Shown one piece after another: positions 25,901 through 36,100 of a stretch of 64,000 bases of DNA. A program made the translations under genes and the position numbers. The stretch covers positions 32,981,579 to 33,045,578 of the forward strand of contig NC_092859.1 of the NCBI RefSeq assembly GCF_032062135.1, written 5' to 3'. The stretch is from Pyxicephalus adspersus (lineage: Eukaryota; Chordata; Amphibia; Anura; Pyxicephalidae). The notes below the pieces were generated by a model. The model had not been told where the DNA came from and did no database searches. It saw only the letters and a program-made list of their open reading frames with translations. Positions within the stretch are counted from its first letter, which is position 1; every line of letters begins with the position of its first letter.

Positions 25901-28238
25901 AGAGCACATACAGTATATCCCATCTATCCATCAAGGCATATGATGGGATATGAGGCATTTGATATTTGGCCACTGCTGGAGTCGGGGGTTACTGTGTGGT
26001 TATTGCTAGGGATTTCAGGAGTCCCTTTCAGAAATGTGAGGTAAATTAGACTTTGCGGTCAGAGTTGTTGTGAGTAGGCATATCATGCAGCATGTAGATT
26101 TTCCAGATAAAGACAGACTCCAGAGCTGTGGCCAAGGGCAGTGAAGGGGTATGGTTGGTGTTGTGGGCCCAACTAAAAAGTTTTGTCATTAACTCGGGAA
26201 GTACCAGTTTTTTATCTGGGAGAATGGTAAATTCCTGAAAAGAGGGTAAAAATGCAAGTTGTGTAAATATTAAATTATGGCTGAACAGATGTTCCAAAAT
26301 TCTTGGTTGTGAAAAGCATGCCTGGTATTCCGGAAATATCACCTCTACTAATAGGGTCATTTTGACAGCAAGCAGTTCTTGATCCTTGATGGATCAATTT
26401 TTCTTGGCTGGGGGGAAAGGTTTATAATACAAGCTGAACAAGGTACAGACTTCATACAGGTCAGGATTTTGTAATGTCTAGTCCTGTTAGAGCATTACCA
26501 AAAATGAAAGCCTAGTTCACTGCATAGAAGGTTTCCACTGCATCAGGAAGCCAGTGGTTACATGTAGAACCCTTCTGGGTGAGAGACAATTACCTTGTGA
26601 GTAGTTGGTAATCCACTGCTGCTAGCTATGTAGCTGTGAAATCATTGGGCCATTGTAGATAGCCACAGCTTTTTTAAAGTCTGAAAAAAGACTTTCTTTG
26701 GGGACAATCTACCCCAGAAAAAGCACTTAAAGAGTTTCTCAATGTATAAAGTCCCAAAAAAAGCATAGGGGAGTGAAGTTGGGCTAGTAAATCCCAGAAT
26801 GAGTGTGGCTTAAGGTAAAAGAAAGAAGGAAATATTCTTGTGATGTAGCATTTACCATCTTAATAGCCTGGGTATAGGAACTGATGGGTCCATATGACAA
26901 GATGATACTATTATTGGCAGATATATGAAGGTAATGGGAAAGTGACTAAAGACACCAATCAAAGCTTTTAATAAAGATTCTGAACTAAAACTGCTTCCTA
27001 TTAAGAAAAGTATCCTAGTTGACAGTGGACTTGTAGAGATGAAGGTTTTGTGGGCCATTGGGAAGATGGATGAGAAAAGCATGCCCCCTTTAGGAACAGC
27101 AGACATTGGAATTTCTTTTCTGTTGGGGACATGATACAAAGTCTCCTCTTACGGAGGTGAGCAGAGGGCACAAGTGATTCAGTGGAATACTGGAATGTAA
27201 GAGTCACAACAGAAAAAAAAAGTGTTTTGCTGTTGATACTTTTCTAGTGTGTGCATTTAGAAGTTAAAATCAATGTAGGCCAAAAAGGGGCTGGGAAAAA
27301 CACTGGTGTAGGAACAATAGATTGTTACAGTTCATGGGCACACAATCAGTTCATGTGAGATCTCTATCACCTTTGATAATATAAAATCTCCTACATTAGA
27401 TGTTCCATTTAAAATCCAGCTAGGAGTTCACAAGACAAAGTTACTTCCATTAAAGTATATTGACTAAATATCAATGGGACAGTTCTTGTGTATATATAGA
27501 AACATTTGAGAGAAGGGGTAAGAGAAGTATAAATGTTTCAATATGATAAGGTCAGTGAGGGTTTGTTTTTAGTAATTATTATTGATTAAAAAGTGTCACC
27601 ATCTTTCATTGTGCTGTACAAATTAAAAAACAAACATTGCTACATCAGGCAAGAATCTAACATGTGTTCAAAGGTTGTTCAAAGTCGTTCATGGATCCAT
27701 TCTGATGGGGAATGTCCACAATATAAGTCAAGGGAGAAAAACACAACAGGGTGCTAGCTTTCCATAGAACAGAATGGCGCTGTATGTACAGTGCTTGTTC
27801 GTTCATCTGTCACGTTTTTGCCGCTGCAAACAATCATGGAAGATCATTTCCACCAATATTAATTGAATATGTGTATGCAGCCTTAGTGTGGTGTCATCTA
27901 TACCATCCCAGAGGTTTTCTATTCCCCCCCCTTCCCCAATTGAATTTGTTCCTAATATTTTGTATTTTGACATATTAAACATTTTGAAAAAATGTTGTCC
28001 AATGGTATAAATCCATTATCATTTTTTCTTTCAGGGCAAATGTACCAGCAAGTCAATCTATGCCATACAGACACACCGCATGGAAGATCAATGCATTTGC
28101 TGTTCTGCAACCCAAACAGAGCCAATGAAAGTACCCCTGAAATGCGCTAATGGGACCATTGTGGAGCATGAAATCTTACAAGCCACAAACTGTGAATGTC
28201 AGTCCCGCACATGTACCACTAACAGCTCTGCTCCATGA
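4814..28238 (+). CDS. VWF: von Willebrand factor, C-terminal part (12 exons; 5' part outside window)
   Basis: Secreted multimeric plasma glycoprotein of endothelium and platelets that tethers platelets to damaged vessel wall and carries factor VIII. Coding exons: 4814-4918, 9061-9260, 9917-10066, 17563-17697, 19283-19466, 20082-20122, 22338-22454, 23327-23425, 25304-25432, 25572-25611, 25772-25869 and 28035-28238. All have AG acceptors and GT donors, and the phases join into one frame of about 500 residues ending in TGA. Cysteine spacing and sequence follow the human C-terminus module by module: C2 (part), C3, C4, C5, C6 and the cystine knot. The identification rests on recalled human VWF, not on a search. 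The A, D and D4 domains must lie upstream. The C4 module has KGD where the human protein has RGD. The next gene downstream is ANO2 on the same strand, as in human. Mucins share the cystine knot, but the C3-C6 match and the synteny favour VWF. Confidence 0.96.
6580..6905. repeat. Hairpin-bearing interspersed repeat, copy 1
   Basis: Contains a near-perfect hairpin (attattgcagaaggaat ... ttcctttctgcaataat at about 6,812-6,854), followed by gcctgatcatatgttcaaag and tggaactttag. The same hairpin and tail occur near 12,730-12,820. Borders are approximate. Confidence 0.5.
8520..8921. mobile_element. Tc1-derived short element (CACTATATGG end), copy A
   Basis: The right end CCATATAGTG is the inverse of the CACTATATGG start seen at 55021. 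The interior (for example aaggccctttt, ttctagcatta, ccataaagacatgacttg, aaaatcttgttgaaag) resembles decayed Tc1-like transposase sequence widespread in frogs and fish. The left border is not clear. Confidence 0.55.
9061..9260 (+). CDS. VWF: VWF exon: rest of C2 and linker to C3
   Basis: The exon follows TTACCAG and is followed by GTAAGA. Its 200 bases are two bases of a split codon plus 66 codons. The product is rich in Cys: [17 protein letters not shown], then [10 protein letters not shown], which parallels the human segment ahead of C3. It contains an NST glycosylation sequon. A reading frame that starts further upstream, at 8883, runs through intron and is not a real start. Confidence 0.94.
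9917..10066 (+). CDS. VWF: VWF exon: VWC module C3, N-terminal part
   Basis: Fifty codons in phase 0 between TTATAG and GTAAGT. The product begins VCVHK and has [12 protein letters not shown] and LRIVEC, the typical VWC core, closely matching human C3. The intron after it is long (about 7.5 kb). Confidence 0.95.
10393..10960 (-). mobile_element. Old CR1-like LINE remnant, copy 3
   Basis: The order of segments (ttctgtaaaa-ataatactttc, cctgtgttcttcatc, agaactccagaactgaacacagcattct, gcatgacctccttcc) follows the CR1-like 3' region, but it is more diverged than the 34.8-kb copy. Assignment is by resemblance only. Confidence 0.5.
12530..12820. repeat. Hairpin-bearing interspersed repeat, copy 2
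   Basis: tttattgcagaagtggcatc and ccttttctgcaataaa form a hairpin like that at 6.8 kb, followed by gcctgattccatatttttaa and agtgaaacta. A 123-codon minus-strand frame overlaps it; it has no recognised domain. Confidence 0.45.
14040..14944 (-). pseudogene. L1/Tx1-like LINE ORF2 C-terminal fragment
   Basis: On the minus strand 14944-14669 gives PFxxW-like [20 protein letters not shown] and [17 protein letters not shown]. After a frameshift near 14,665-14,690, the frame to 14377 has a [11 protein letters not shown] zinc-knuckle-like segment and then [19 protein letters not shown], the ending usual for L1/Tx1 reverse-transcriptase proteins. Broken by at least one frameshift; no catalytic domain remains. 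Confidence 0.7.
16022..16265. mobile_element. hAT-family non-autonomous element with intact 8-bp target duplication
   Basis: The 244-bp element starts CAGAGGTCCCCAAAACCT and ends AGGTTGAGGACCACTG, forming terminal inverted repeats. It is flanked by a perfect TCATACAG duplication at 16014-16021 and 16266-16273. It carries no transposase. CpG-containing sequence such as ACGCATGCGCAG lies inside. Confidence 0.85.
17563..17697 (+). CDS. VWF: VWF exon: end of C3 and start of C4, with KGD in place of RGD
   Basis: Forty-five codons in phase 0, acceptor TTTTAG, donor GTAAGT. The start [15 protein letters not shown] closes C3 and VCEQEM opens C4. The human protein has its Arg-Gly-Asp motif (binding integrin alphaIIb-beta3) at this point. 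Here the aligned stretch reads HKGDFDES, so Lys-Gly-Asp lies at 17653-17661. The acidic DFDESDS segment after the motif is longer than in human. Confidence 0.94.
19283..19466 (+). CDS. VWF: VWF exon: main part of module C4
   Basis: Sixty-one codons plus one base, acceptor CTGTAG, donor GTGAGA. The product starts [17 protein letters not shown] and ends CCPTCSC. It lines up with human C4 residue by residue over the WASP-like and NVSC segments, and the NVS sequon is kept. Confidence 0.95.
20082..20122 (+). CDS. VWF: VWF small exon: start of module C5
   Basis: A 41-base exon between TTGCAG and GTAAGA, completing a split Asp codon and then 13 codons: [13 protein letters not shown]. The human exon at this position is of similar size and also ends in NGT-V-G. 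It is too short to be found as an open reading frame. The phase and splice sites fit both neighbours. Confidence 0.9.
20205..20290 (+). repeat. Dispersed 'ctgatttatta...gggtgatccagca' repeat, copy 1
   Basis: Shares tctgatttattagaattctc, caagactggagaagatagac and gaacctgggtgatccagca with 45,787-45,867, and more distantly with 43,160-43,230 and 52,105-52,190 (the last inverted). Confidence 0.7.
21601..21870 (-). mobile_element. CR1-like LINE 3' end, copy 2
   Basis: Shares gatccagaggaaggcaaaaa, ctccaacagg, ggcaatc-gatgttccctgg and cccagttatattctgtacttct-type sequence with 34,930-35,150, in the same order. Only the 3' untranslated part is present, as expected of 5'-truncated LINEs. Confidence 0.75.
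22338..22454 (+). CDS. VWF: VWF exon: middle of module C5
   Basis: Thirty-nine codons in phase 0 after TTTCCAG, donor [22 protein letters not shown] and [10 protein letters not shown] match the human C5 core, including the PGKT start. Confidence 0.95.
23327..23425 (+). CDS. VWF: VWF exon: end of C5 and start of C6
   Basis: Thirty-three codons in phase 0, acceptor TTCCAG after a T-rich tract, donor [18 protein letters not shown] marks the C5-to-C6 boundary, equivalent to the human GECCGRCLPTAC. Confidence 0.93.
25304..25432 (+). CDS. VWF: VWF exon: main part of module C6
   Basis: Forty-three codons in phase 0, acceptor TTTTAAG, donor [22 protein letters not shown] and [13 protein letters not shown] closely follow human C6. 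Confidence 0.95.
25572..25611 (+). CDS. VWF: VWF micro-exon: end of C6
   Basis: A 40-base exon between TTTTTTAG and GTAAGT. It encodes [13 protein letters not shown] plus the first base of a Cys codon. The human counterpart is the same short CCDTC-ending exon. The phase joins the next exon to give CEEPEC. Confidence 0.92.
25772..25869 (+). CDS. VWF: VWF exon: start of the C-terminal cystine knot
   Basis: After TATCCTAG the exon completes the split Cys codon and adds 32 codons, donor [16 protein letters not shown] and the ending NIHYCE match the human cystine-knot start, including IHYC before the last intron. Confidence 0.95.
25870..28034 (+). other. Last VWF intron
   Basis: Holds a possible decayed Ty3/gypsy-like fragment on the minus strand (26046-26360). 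Near 27,555-27,640 is a diverged copy of the frog repeat seen at 36,205-36,350. The rest is not recognised. Confidence 0.6.
26046..26360 (-). pseudogene. Possible Ty3/gypsy-like integrase remnant
   Basis: A 104-codon minus-strand frame contains [20 protein letters not shown] followed by HNTNH and LATALESVF. The LVxPxxL...WAH...H...L pattern resembles the start of retrotransposon integrases. The surrounding 26.0-27.2 kb shows stops and no intact pol. The evidence is thin; a chance frame is possible. Confidence 0.3.
28035..28238 (+). CDS. VWF: VWF last exon: cystine knot and stop
   Basis: Sixty-seven codons plus TGA after TTTCAG. The start [11 protein letters not shown], the CICC cluster, the [10 protein letters not shown] strand and the CECQSRTC end reproduce the cystine-knot dimerisation domain. 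The three cysteines known in human to form the inter-chain bonds (first and third of the C-x-C-C cluster, and the last Cys) are all present. An NGT sequon replaces the human NGS. The tail after the last Cys is seven residues (TTNSSAP) against two in human, and it adds a second sequon. Confidence 0.97.
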   Translation, partial: GKCTSKSIYAIQTHRMEDQCICCSATQTEPMKVPLKCANGTIVEHEILQATNCECQSRTCTTNSSAP

Positions 28239-29100
28239 GTTCTGCACGGAGACAAATATTTCATCCCAACTATCAACAGGCACCTTTTTACCAGATAGCA
28301 GTGTATGATAGCAAATTAGATTAAAACTTGGCCTTACTACTCTAGGTGAACCATTTTTTCTTATTGGTTGTCCTAGATACCTGCTCCTAATTGCTGTTTG
28401 CACTGTAAGATCATGTTTTTGTACAATGTTCCTAAGTTCCTATACAACATCCAATATGATTCAAACTTTAAATTGGCAACTCCTTCATTTCACCATTGAG
28501 TGATTGATGGCATATTTGGGTGCCATGAAGAATATTAGAACACTTCCAGCAGTAAATAAAAAAAATGTATGTTAAAAGTATGGCCCTTTAACAGTTAAGT
28601 CAAATACACTGCACCACAGCAGAAATAAAGCTAAATGTAACAAAAAATATATTTGTACTACTGTTATAATGCGGTAAAATATCTGATAGGCTTATGTGCA
28701 ATTATTTTTAAATGTTTTTATAAAATGTATTGCTATTCAGAGGTCTAGGGCTTAATAATTGTTTTTTAAGATTATATCTAAGAGTAAGGAATTGACAATC
28801 CATTGTACATTCTAAGTAATTTTAAGATGTAAGTCATTTTTACAATGAGCTTCTATTTAGTGGTCGGTATATGAAGTCTGCTGAGACTAGGAAAAATGTT
28901 ATGTTTTACTTTTAAATGCACTGAAATGGACTCGGAAAAGAGAGTAAATCATTGTAATTTACTTCAGGAAATCTGTAAGAAATGCATATATTGTATGTAA
29001 GATGTCTATTAAAGGGAATACAATTCTTTACCTTTTAACTGCTAATGTTTTCCAGATTCTGTATGTAAATCTTAACAATAAACATATCTCATTTTCTCCC
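28239..29100 (+). other. VWF: VWF 3' untranslated region (extent uncertain)
   Basis: AT-rich sequence after the stop. AATAAA signals lie at 28555-28560, 28624-28629 and 29077-29082. The last is followed by a T-rich stretch and is a reasonable poly(A) site, but which one is used cannot be read from sequence alone. Confidence 0.5.
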
Positions 29101-29526
29101 TTTTTGGTCTTTAAATATTCAAATGTTATATCTATTTTGTAAGTGCAAAAATACCTGGTGATCCTGCCAGAAAAGCAAAAAAGGGATTACTGTTCTTTAT
29201 AGTGCTACTCATGTCCATAATATAGGGGTAGGGTAAACAGCACATAAATGATCTGGGCAGGGCTAATAATACTGATGCACATTCAGTAAAGCAGTATCAG
29301 TTTGTTACAGAAAGTTAGGAATTTCTGGATTTCTGTCTAAATTATTAGGAATTTTTCTATACTGTTTTTAAAAAGACAAAAAATGAGAAAATATATCCTC
29401 TTTGGGTCAATAAATATTTTCTAATGTTATTCTTAAAATTTCCTCCAGTTATTTGAGGTCCTGCCCCTATATTATTAATACCAGATTTATATTAAAAATA
29501 CTGCCATCATAAAGCCTTTTCACATT

Positions 29527-30058
29527 GACCTCTGTAGCTGCAGGCACAGTAGAGGAATTATTTCTCAAAGTTCACAACAGCTATATTCTCCTTGCAGTAA
29601 CTCAGCAGCTCATTCAGCTTCCATTTTCAGCATTGCCTAATCAACTCTCTGCTTCCTCTGCCCAGCAGTAACTTGGCAGGTCATCTCCCCCATTATCCTT
29701 TTCTAAGCAGTGACTCAAAATCTCAGCCCCCCATGCTGCTCCATTCGAGCAACGACTCAGAAGCACAGCTCCCTTTCCCAACAGTGACTTAGCAGTTTAC
29801 TACCCCTTCCTTCCCCTCCCAACAAAAACCTGTTAGCTCAGATTACCATGCTACACAGCCCCAGAGCTCCTTCTCTGTGTTTGCATATTAGATTAGAAAA
29901 CTGGAAGGCAGTTGTATTACTGCTGGGGTGGGAGCAGGGTTACCTGAGCAACTAAGAGAAAGACTTATATTGTTTTATATATATATAAGACTTAAATTGT
30001 GCTTTTGCTGTGAACTTTGAGAATGAATTGCTCCACAGTGCCTGCAGCTAAAGAGGTC
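29527..30058. mobile_element. Long-inverted-repeat (foldback-like) element between VWF and ANO2
   Basis: About 54 bases at 29527-29580 (tgacctctgtagctgcaggc ...) are the inverse of 30005-30058 with a handful of mismatches. The interior holds at least five diverged copies of a CAGTAACTCAGCAGCTCA-like motif spaced about 45-60 bases apart. No transposase and no clear target duplication. Confidence 0.6.
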
Positions 30059-30871
30059 AGTATTAGTTTGTCTAAAACCTCAGTTATCATGTGTAAAAAT
30101 ATATAAGCCTAAAAAAAATAAGCTTTCCAAGTCTGCAATCAAAATAGGTTAGGTAGTCAACAAGACGTTCTACCCTAGCTCAGTATTTCCTGTATTTAAG
30201 AATAGAAAGGTTCCATCAGCTTGGAATGAACAGGTGATTACAAGTTAGGCTGTTTAATATTTAAAACAGGTATGCGTCTTTTTATACTAAGTGTAACCTG
30301 AGATTAAAAAGAAAAAAACCTGTGCCTTAAAAGGCTTCTCTCTGCATACACTATAGCAGAAGCTCTCTTATGAATTGCAAAGAGCATTGTTCTCAATTCA
30401 ACAATACCACAGCATACAGGGAACAGGAATTGAGTATTCATGCTTATTGGATTACTTTTTTCTTTGGATTTTCCATAATATCGGCCTTTTGTGTATTTTT
30501 GTCTATGGAATTCTTTTTTTTTTAATGTGATGTCTAACAATGGTTTACCTTGATGGTCAGGTCTTCAAAGTATGTTCTGCACCTGATCATCAATAGGTGC
30601 CATAAGTGCTGTTTTTTTATGTCAGTGGTCTTTACTTTTTTTTTTAACTGTTATTGTTCTACGTTGTTGATTACGTAGCAGAAGGCCTGGCTAATTAGTT
30701 CCACTCGATGTTTGCCTAAATGAGATCCGAGCTGGGATGGAATTAGCAGCCAGCACCATTGGAAAATTAAGACGGGTTAGAAGCAGGAGCAGATTGTACA
30801 CAGTAACAGCACATCCCCATCATCCTATTAGCTTTGTCTCCACTTCGAACCTGCAAATCCCTTTGAGCAAT

Positions 30872-30899
30872 ATGGAAGCTCCCCCTGCACAACTAACTG
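30872..30899 (+). CDS. ANO2: ANO2 first coding exon (canonical start)
   Basis: The ATG has A at -3 and G at +4. Nine codons and one base precede the donor GTGAGT at 30900. I chose this start because its product lines up with the human N-terminus up to the IPL motif. The frame is also open upstream to another well-placed ATG at 30737, which would add 45 residues rich in Arg and Ser with no family match that I know of. Some of that stretch is therefore probably 5' untranslated exon. Confidence 0.75.
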
Positions 30900-33129
30900 G
30901 TGAGTTTATCCTTTCTAAAGTATTGATTATAGATGTTTTTTTTTCCTATCCCGTGTAAATGACACTTCTAGATATTCTTCCTGTTGAGTAGGTGTCATAA
31001 TACTTTTCAATCAAACTATATCTTTTTGAAATACTGCAGCAGGTGCAACAAGTATGTAAGATATTCCTGATTCACTGACGTGGAGATCAAATCATGGAAT
31101 GATTATTTCCTTTACCATTCAATTTTTTTTATAACTTTAATTTTTTCATGTGTTCATATAATATTTCAAATAATTGGGCTTAAGATTCTTGGGGACAAGG
31201 TCAATGTCTATGTTTACAATAAATATAATTTATAATCCCTGTGGTGCTGTAAATAATGCTCAGCATTTATGTTTGAGTTTTATGCAAATACATAAATTGA
31301 TCCTACTGGTTAATTGACAGGTTATGTAAATAATGGAATTTGAAATAAAAAAAAATGCTATGAGTTTTTGACCAAGTCTGTTATTAAAGGTTAAAGAACA
31401 AAGAATGAACATTGGATTGAGGGAAAATTTAAAGCAAGATGTTTTCTACAGCAGGTGGTTAATATAAGGTTGTTTCTTTCATAATTAATGGGGTTGGATA
31501 TTTGTATGTGCTTACAATGGCCGAGGATAATGTTATGGTTGTGTCGTCTGACCTGAAGTCTCCTAGCAGAAAGAATTGTTTAACACTATTAGAGGTATTG
31601 CACCATTGTTGAGCTTTGGTTTTTAATTAATAAAAATTAAATTGTTTAATTATTATATGTATAATGTGTATAGATATCAATGATAAAAATGCACTTTAAA
31701 ACATTAGAAAGCAGCTGTTATGCTGCCTATTATTCAATGAATGACAAGTGAACTACAGACTGTATATAAGACCATGCCTTGGCTTCTTATCTTCCAGTCA
31801 ATGACCCCCAAAACACTATGACCTTTGATCACTGTCTATACCAACCAACTTTTAACAATAATCATTACTACTTGTGCACAAAAACACCAATTGTATTCCA
31901 TTGCTTGTCTAATGTGGGTTTTGATACTGTTTACAAAATTGTATAATGCAATAAAAAAGAATGTAAGGAAGGTCCCAGAACCTTGGGTTTAAGCAAATAT
32001 ATAATGTACAAAAATAAAGCAGCTTAGCAATTATTATACATTATTTAACATCATTACATTTAAACATAAAGGCAATACCAGAAATTGAATTGGTATCAGT
32101 GTTTTGCTGTGCTTGTACAGCTAAACCTAGATTGAAGGAGGGAGATGAACCAAAGGAGTCAATTATCTGTATTGTAGTGCAATGAGCATGTTAATAGAGA
32201 AACAACTTCATCAGTCTGCTGCTTCTCCTTTCACAGTCCATTCAGCAGAGACACGACTTATAAGTGTTATTTAAGGAAGGATTTATTATGACAGGTGTGG
32301 TCTAGTCCTGGCATCAAGAATTATGCTACAGTCAAACACCTATTACATGAATGTCTGCAACTATGACCATCCATGTAAATCATGCCTGTGGCACAGAAAT
32401 GTCTCCTGCCCTTTCAGACAGGGCTGTACTGTGCTACAAAATTGTGTAAATCTCAAGACTAGATTTAATCGTGTTTAGATTTTATGTATATCATCTGTGT
32501 ATTTAGCTAATTGTCTGGAGTTCAGCTTTAACTTCAGTCACCCAATAAAAGATAAAACTACACATTTTCTTCCCAAGTTTATTGTGTATCTAAAGACAAA
32601 AATGTTTTTGTGTTTGAACACAATGTGGGGTAGAAGGTTACAACTCCTGACAGCTTTCTACTAATCAAAATATTTGCTGTTTTAACTGATAAATTAAAAA
32701 GCAAGTCAAGCGAATGAAACAAAGCCTTTTTGTCAAATGCTGTATTTTCCAGGTAAAAGCATAAATTTAGGCATTGGTGGTACCTTTAAATAACCTAAAG
32801 GATGCTTAGGGTGGGTCTCCAGTAAGATGATCAATGGTTAGTGGCTGGCACTATGTTGCCTTCAGGAAAGGATCCATCGTGACCCCCAAACATGTTGTGA
32901 CAGTGCTTTTATAATAAAGCTACAATCCTGTAATGATATGCTGTCAATGAACTACAGCAGACCCGAATTGAATGTGCAGTGCTTTTTTCAAGGTGCCATT
33001 CAACTCACATGATCAGGGTAGCTTAGGGGGACCCCCAGATTTCCCACACCGGCTGCCTCGTCAAAACCTTACTCTATTATCCTAAAAACTCAAAGTACAC
33101 AACTTTAGCTGTTTATTTTCTGTACGCCA

Positions 33130-33175
<46 letters not shown>

Positions 33176-36100
33176 AAAAATTTGCCTGTCTGTGCATTAT
33201 TTAGGATCTTCATTGAATTGATATTTATGGTCCCCAGCTGCACTACACCACCTTGGGTGCTACAATCAACCATACACAGACCCACCCTGGCCTTAGTAGT
33301 TTATTATACTAATTATCCTTGCAACTTAGATGACACCTTACCAAAGGATTGGATCCCCAACCATTCTCGAATACCACCAAAGACAACTGACCTCTGAGAC
33401 CTCAAACATCAACATCCCTGTTGTAATCAATGCTAAAGCTGTAAATATTACTAATGGGAGGAAGGGTGGGATGTTCTCTCTACATCAGCCAATGATTCAG
33501 TGATTTCTTTTCTTGCACTTTCCTCCATGCCCAGATTCCCCTCTCTAACCTCAACCAATCAACTCTCTAACTAATCCCTTGCATCTAGGCCTAGCACTTT
33601 TGTTATTACAGTGAACTTTCACCTTGCAAGAGATAATTCACTCAGCTTAGTGAATGTGTTGATAGTTCACATGGTAGAATAGATGGGGGTTACTTTCCCA
33701 ACCACCACCCAACTAACCCAATAACACAGCACTTAGTAATTTTTGGAAAAACAGCCTTTTATTAACACAATATAATGTATAAAACACTCTTCATAACATA
33801 ACATCACACTCTCTGTACATATTAACAAATAACCCATTCCTAAGGAATGACAAAACTGATGGTTTCCTACCACTTGTTGAATACCAACTGCAACTCCTTC
33901 ATGGACCTTACACCGTTCACCTAGCTACCGTGACAATCAACCACTACAAAATTAAAACCTCAAAATAATCCCTCATAGAGGAAGAGTCTTCCAGCTCCAA
34001 CTGACTATCCACCCCCACCGTGCTGACCTAACTTTCCACTGACTGGCTATTCCCCACCAATCAGGTGAGCATGACCTATGCCACCCTTCTCTCTCTTACT
34101 CCTTTTCTAACTCCCCCCCCTGCACCCTGTCATGTGGCCCTTTTCATCCTTTTTCTTGCACACAGTCTAGCTTTGCAAACAATGCCCAATCACATTCCAA
34201 AAAAACAAAAAGAAAAACCTACTTGTGATTGGATGATTGAAGAGGATTGAGCTTCATCTCATTTAAAAGCTAAGTGAAGTGAAGCCTTGGAAGGGGACAA
34301 TTCATTTTGCTATGTGAACAGCCTAAGTTCCTTTAGTAAATCAACTTTAATACATTATTTTGTGTTATAATTTATTGTGCTAAGGCAACCTATTCATTTT
34401 GAATGGACCAGCAGGGAATCATAAAGCAGAAACAAAATAACGCAGAACACCACAATTCAGAGCATGTGCATTGTGGTGCCATGTAGTGCCTGCTACAGTA
34501 ATAGTGCAAACGAACAGCTCTGAAATACACTGCAGCACAGTTTGCATACTATAGTGCATTGTGATGTGCAGGTTTTTCTACACCAGAATGTATAGATGTG
34601 AATTGGCATGTTGAAGTAACTCACATAAATTCACATTTTAACAAAACTGTCTTTGTATAACTGTCCACCTTGGCTCACTGACACTCATCTCTCCAGTGCT
34701 CCTTCCTCTGTCTCTTCCACTGCAAAATACTCAGTGCTTCTAAGTAAGAGGCAGCAATAGGGATGTGACAAAGGAAGATGTGGCAAGTGATTGCAGGGAA
34801 GGTGAGAAGCAGCCATGCAGCTACCGTATAGACTTTACATAGTAAGTTATAGTTACATAGTAGGTCAGGTAAAAAAAGACATAAGTCCATCAAGTTCAAC
34901 CACTAGGGAAATAAACATATCCCAGATATAAAACCCTATGGACATTGATCCAGAGGAAGGCAAAAAACAACTCAGGCAAAAAAAACTCAATTTGCTCCAA
35001 CAGGGGAAAAAAGTTCCTTCCTGATTCCATGGGGCAATCAGATGTTCCCTGGATCAACAGTCTCTGCTATCTTTACTTTAAAGCCTAATACCCAGTTATA
35101 TTCTGTACTTCTGGAAAAACATCCATCTTTTTCTTAACGCAATTTATAGTAGTTGCTGAAACAAGTTCCTTAGGGGGCCACATTTTCACAGACCTTACGG
35201 TATAAAAACCCTTCCTTATCCGGAGCTTAAACTTCCTTCCCTTCAGACGCAAAGAGTGCCCTCTTGTTTTTTGTAATGTCTCAAAGTGAATAAATGAGAA
35301 GGGAGTTCTTTATATGGTCCATTTATATATTTATACAGGGTGACCATATTCCCCCTTATATGTCTCTTCTCAAGGGAGAATAGATTCAGTTCAGCTAATC
35401 TCTCCCCATAGCTGAGCTCCTCCACAGTCCTTTTATTAGTTTAGTTGCCCTTCTCTGCACTCTCTCCAATTCCACAATGTCCTTTTTGTGAACTGGTGCC
35501 CAAAACTGGACTGCATATTCCAGATGTGGTCTGACCAATGCTTTGTACAGGGGCAAGATTATGTCTCCATCTCTGCAGTGTATTCCTCATGCTATAATAT
35601 TAAGTCTATGATCATCTGATCATCAGTTTGTTTTCTTAAGCTGGGTTTCCTTTGGTGCCAACAGTGGGTCACTGCAATGTTAGCACAATAATGTGTTCAC
35701 TTTTTCCAGAAGCCAGGGTAACAACACAGGGGCAAAATTGGGAGACAAGGACAGAGTGTTGTCACTCCATAACAGAAAGTGTCTGAACAGGGATATTGAT
35801 TGTAGGATCACAAGGTATTTTATTGGAAGTTGCAGATTTGAAGAAAAAAAAAACATTTTTTTCAAAATTACAATAACAGGCTGATGTAAGATTTTAATTA
35901 TTGGGTTTTACATTCATACTGTGTTTATTTTGCAGAGATTCCATTATCTGTCACTCAGCTGAACAATGGACAACAGCAGAGAACAGCCGTCGGTAGTCCT
36001 TCCACCCCACCAAAATCTAAATACCTCACAGTCACTCAGTACCTTCCCAACACATACCCGCATCAAGGCAACATCAATGGAGCATTCGATTCCTCTTGTG

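Larger units (their letters stand above)
30900..35935 (+). other. ANO2 intron 1
   Basis: A (TA)n microsatellite, an A/C-rich repeat block (33.2-34.2 kb) and a CR1-like LINE fragment (34,845-35,600) are listed separately. The first 2 kb is AT-rich with no recognised feature. Confidence 0.7.
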
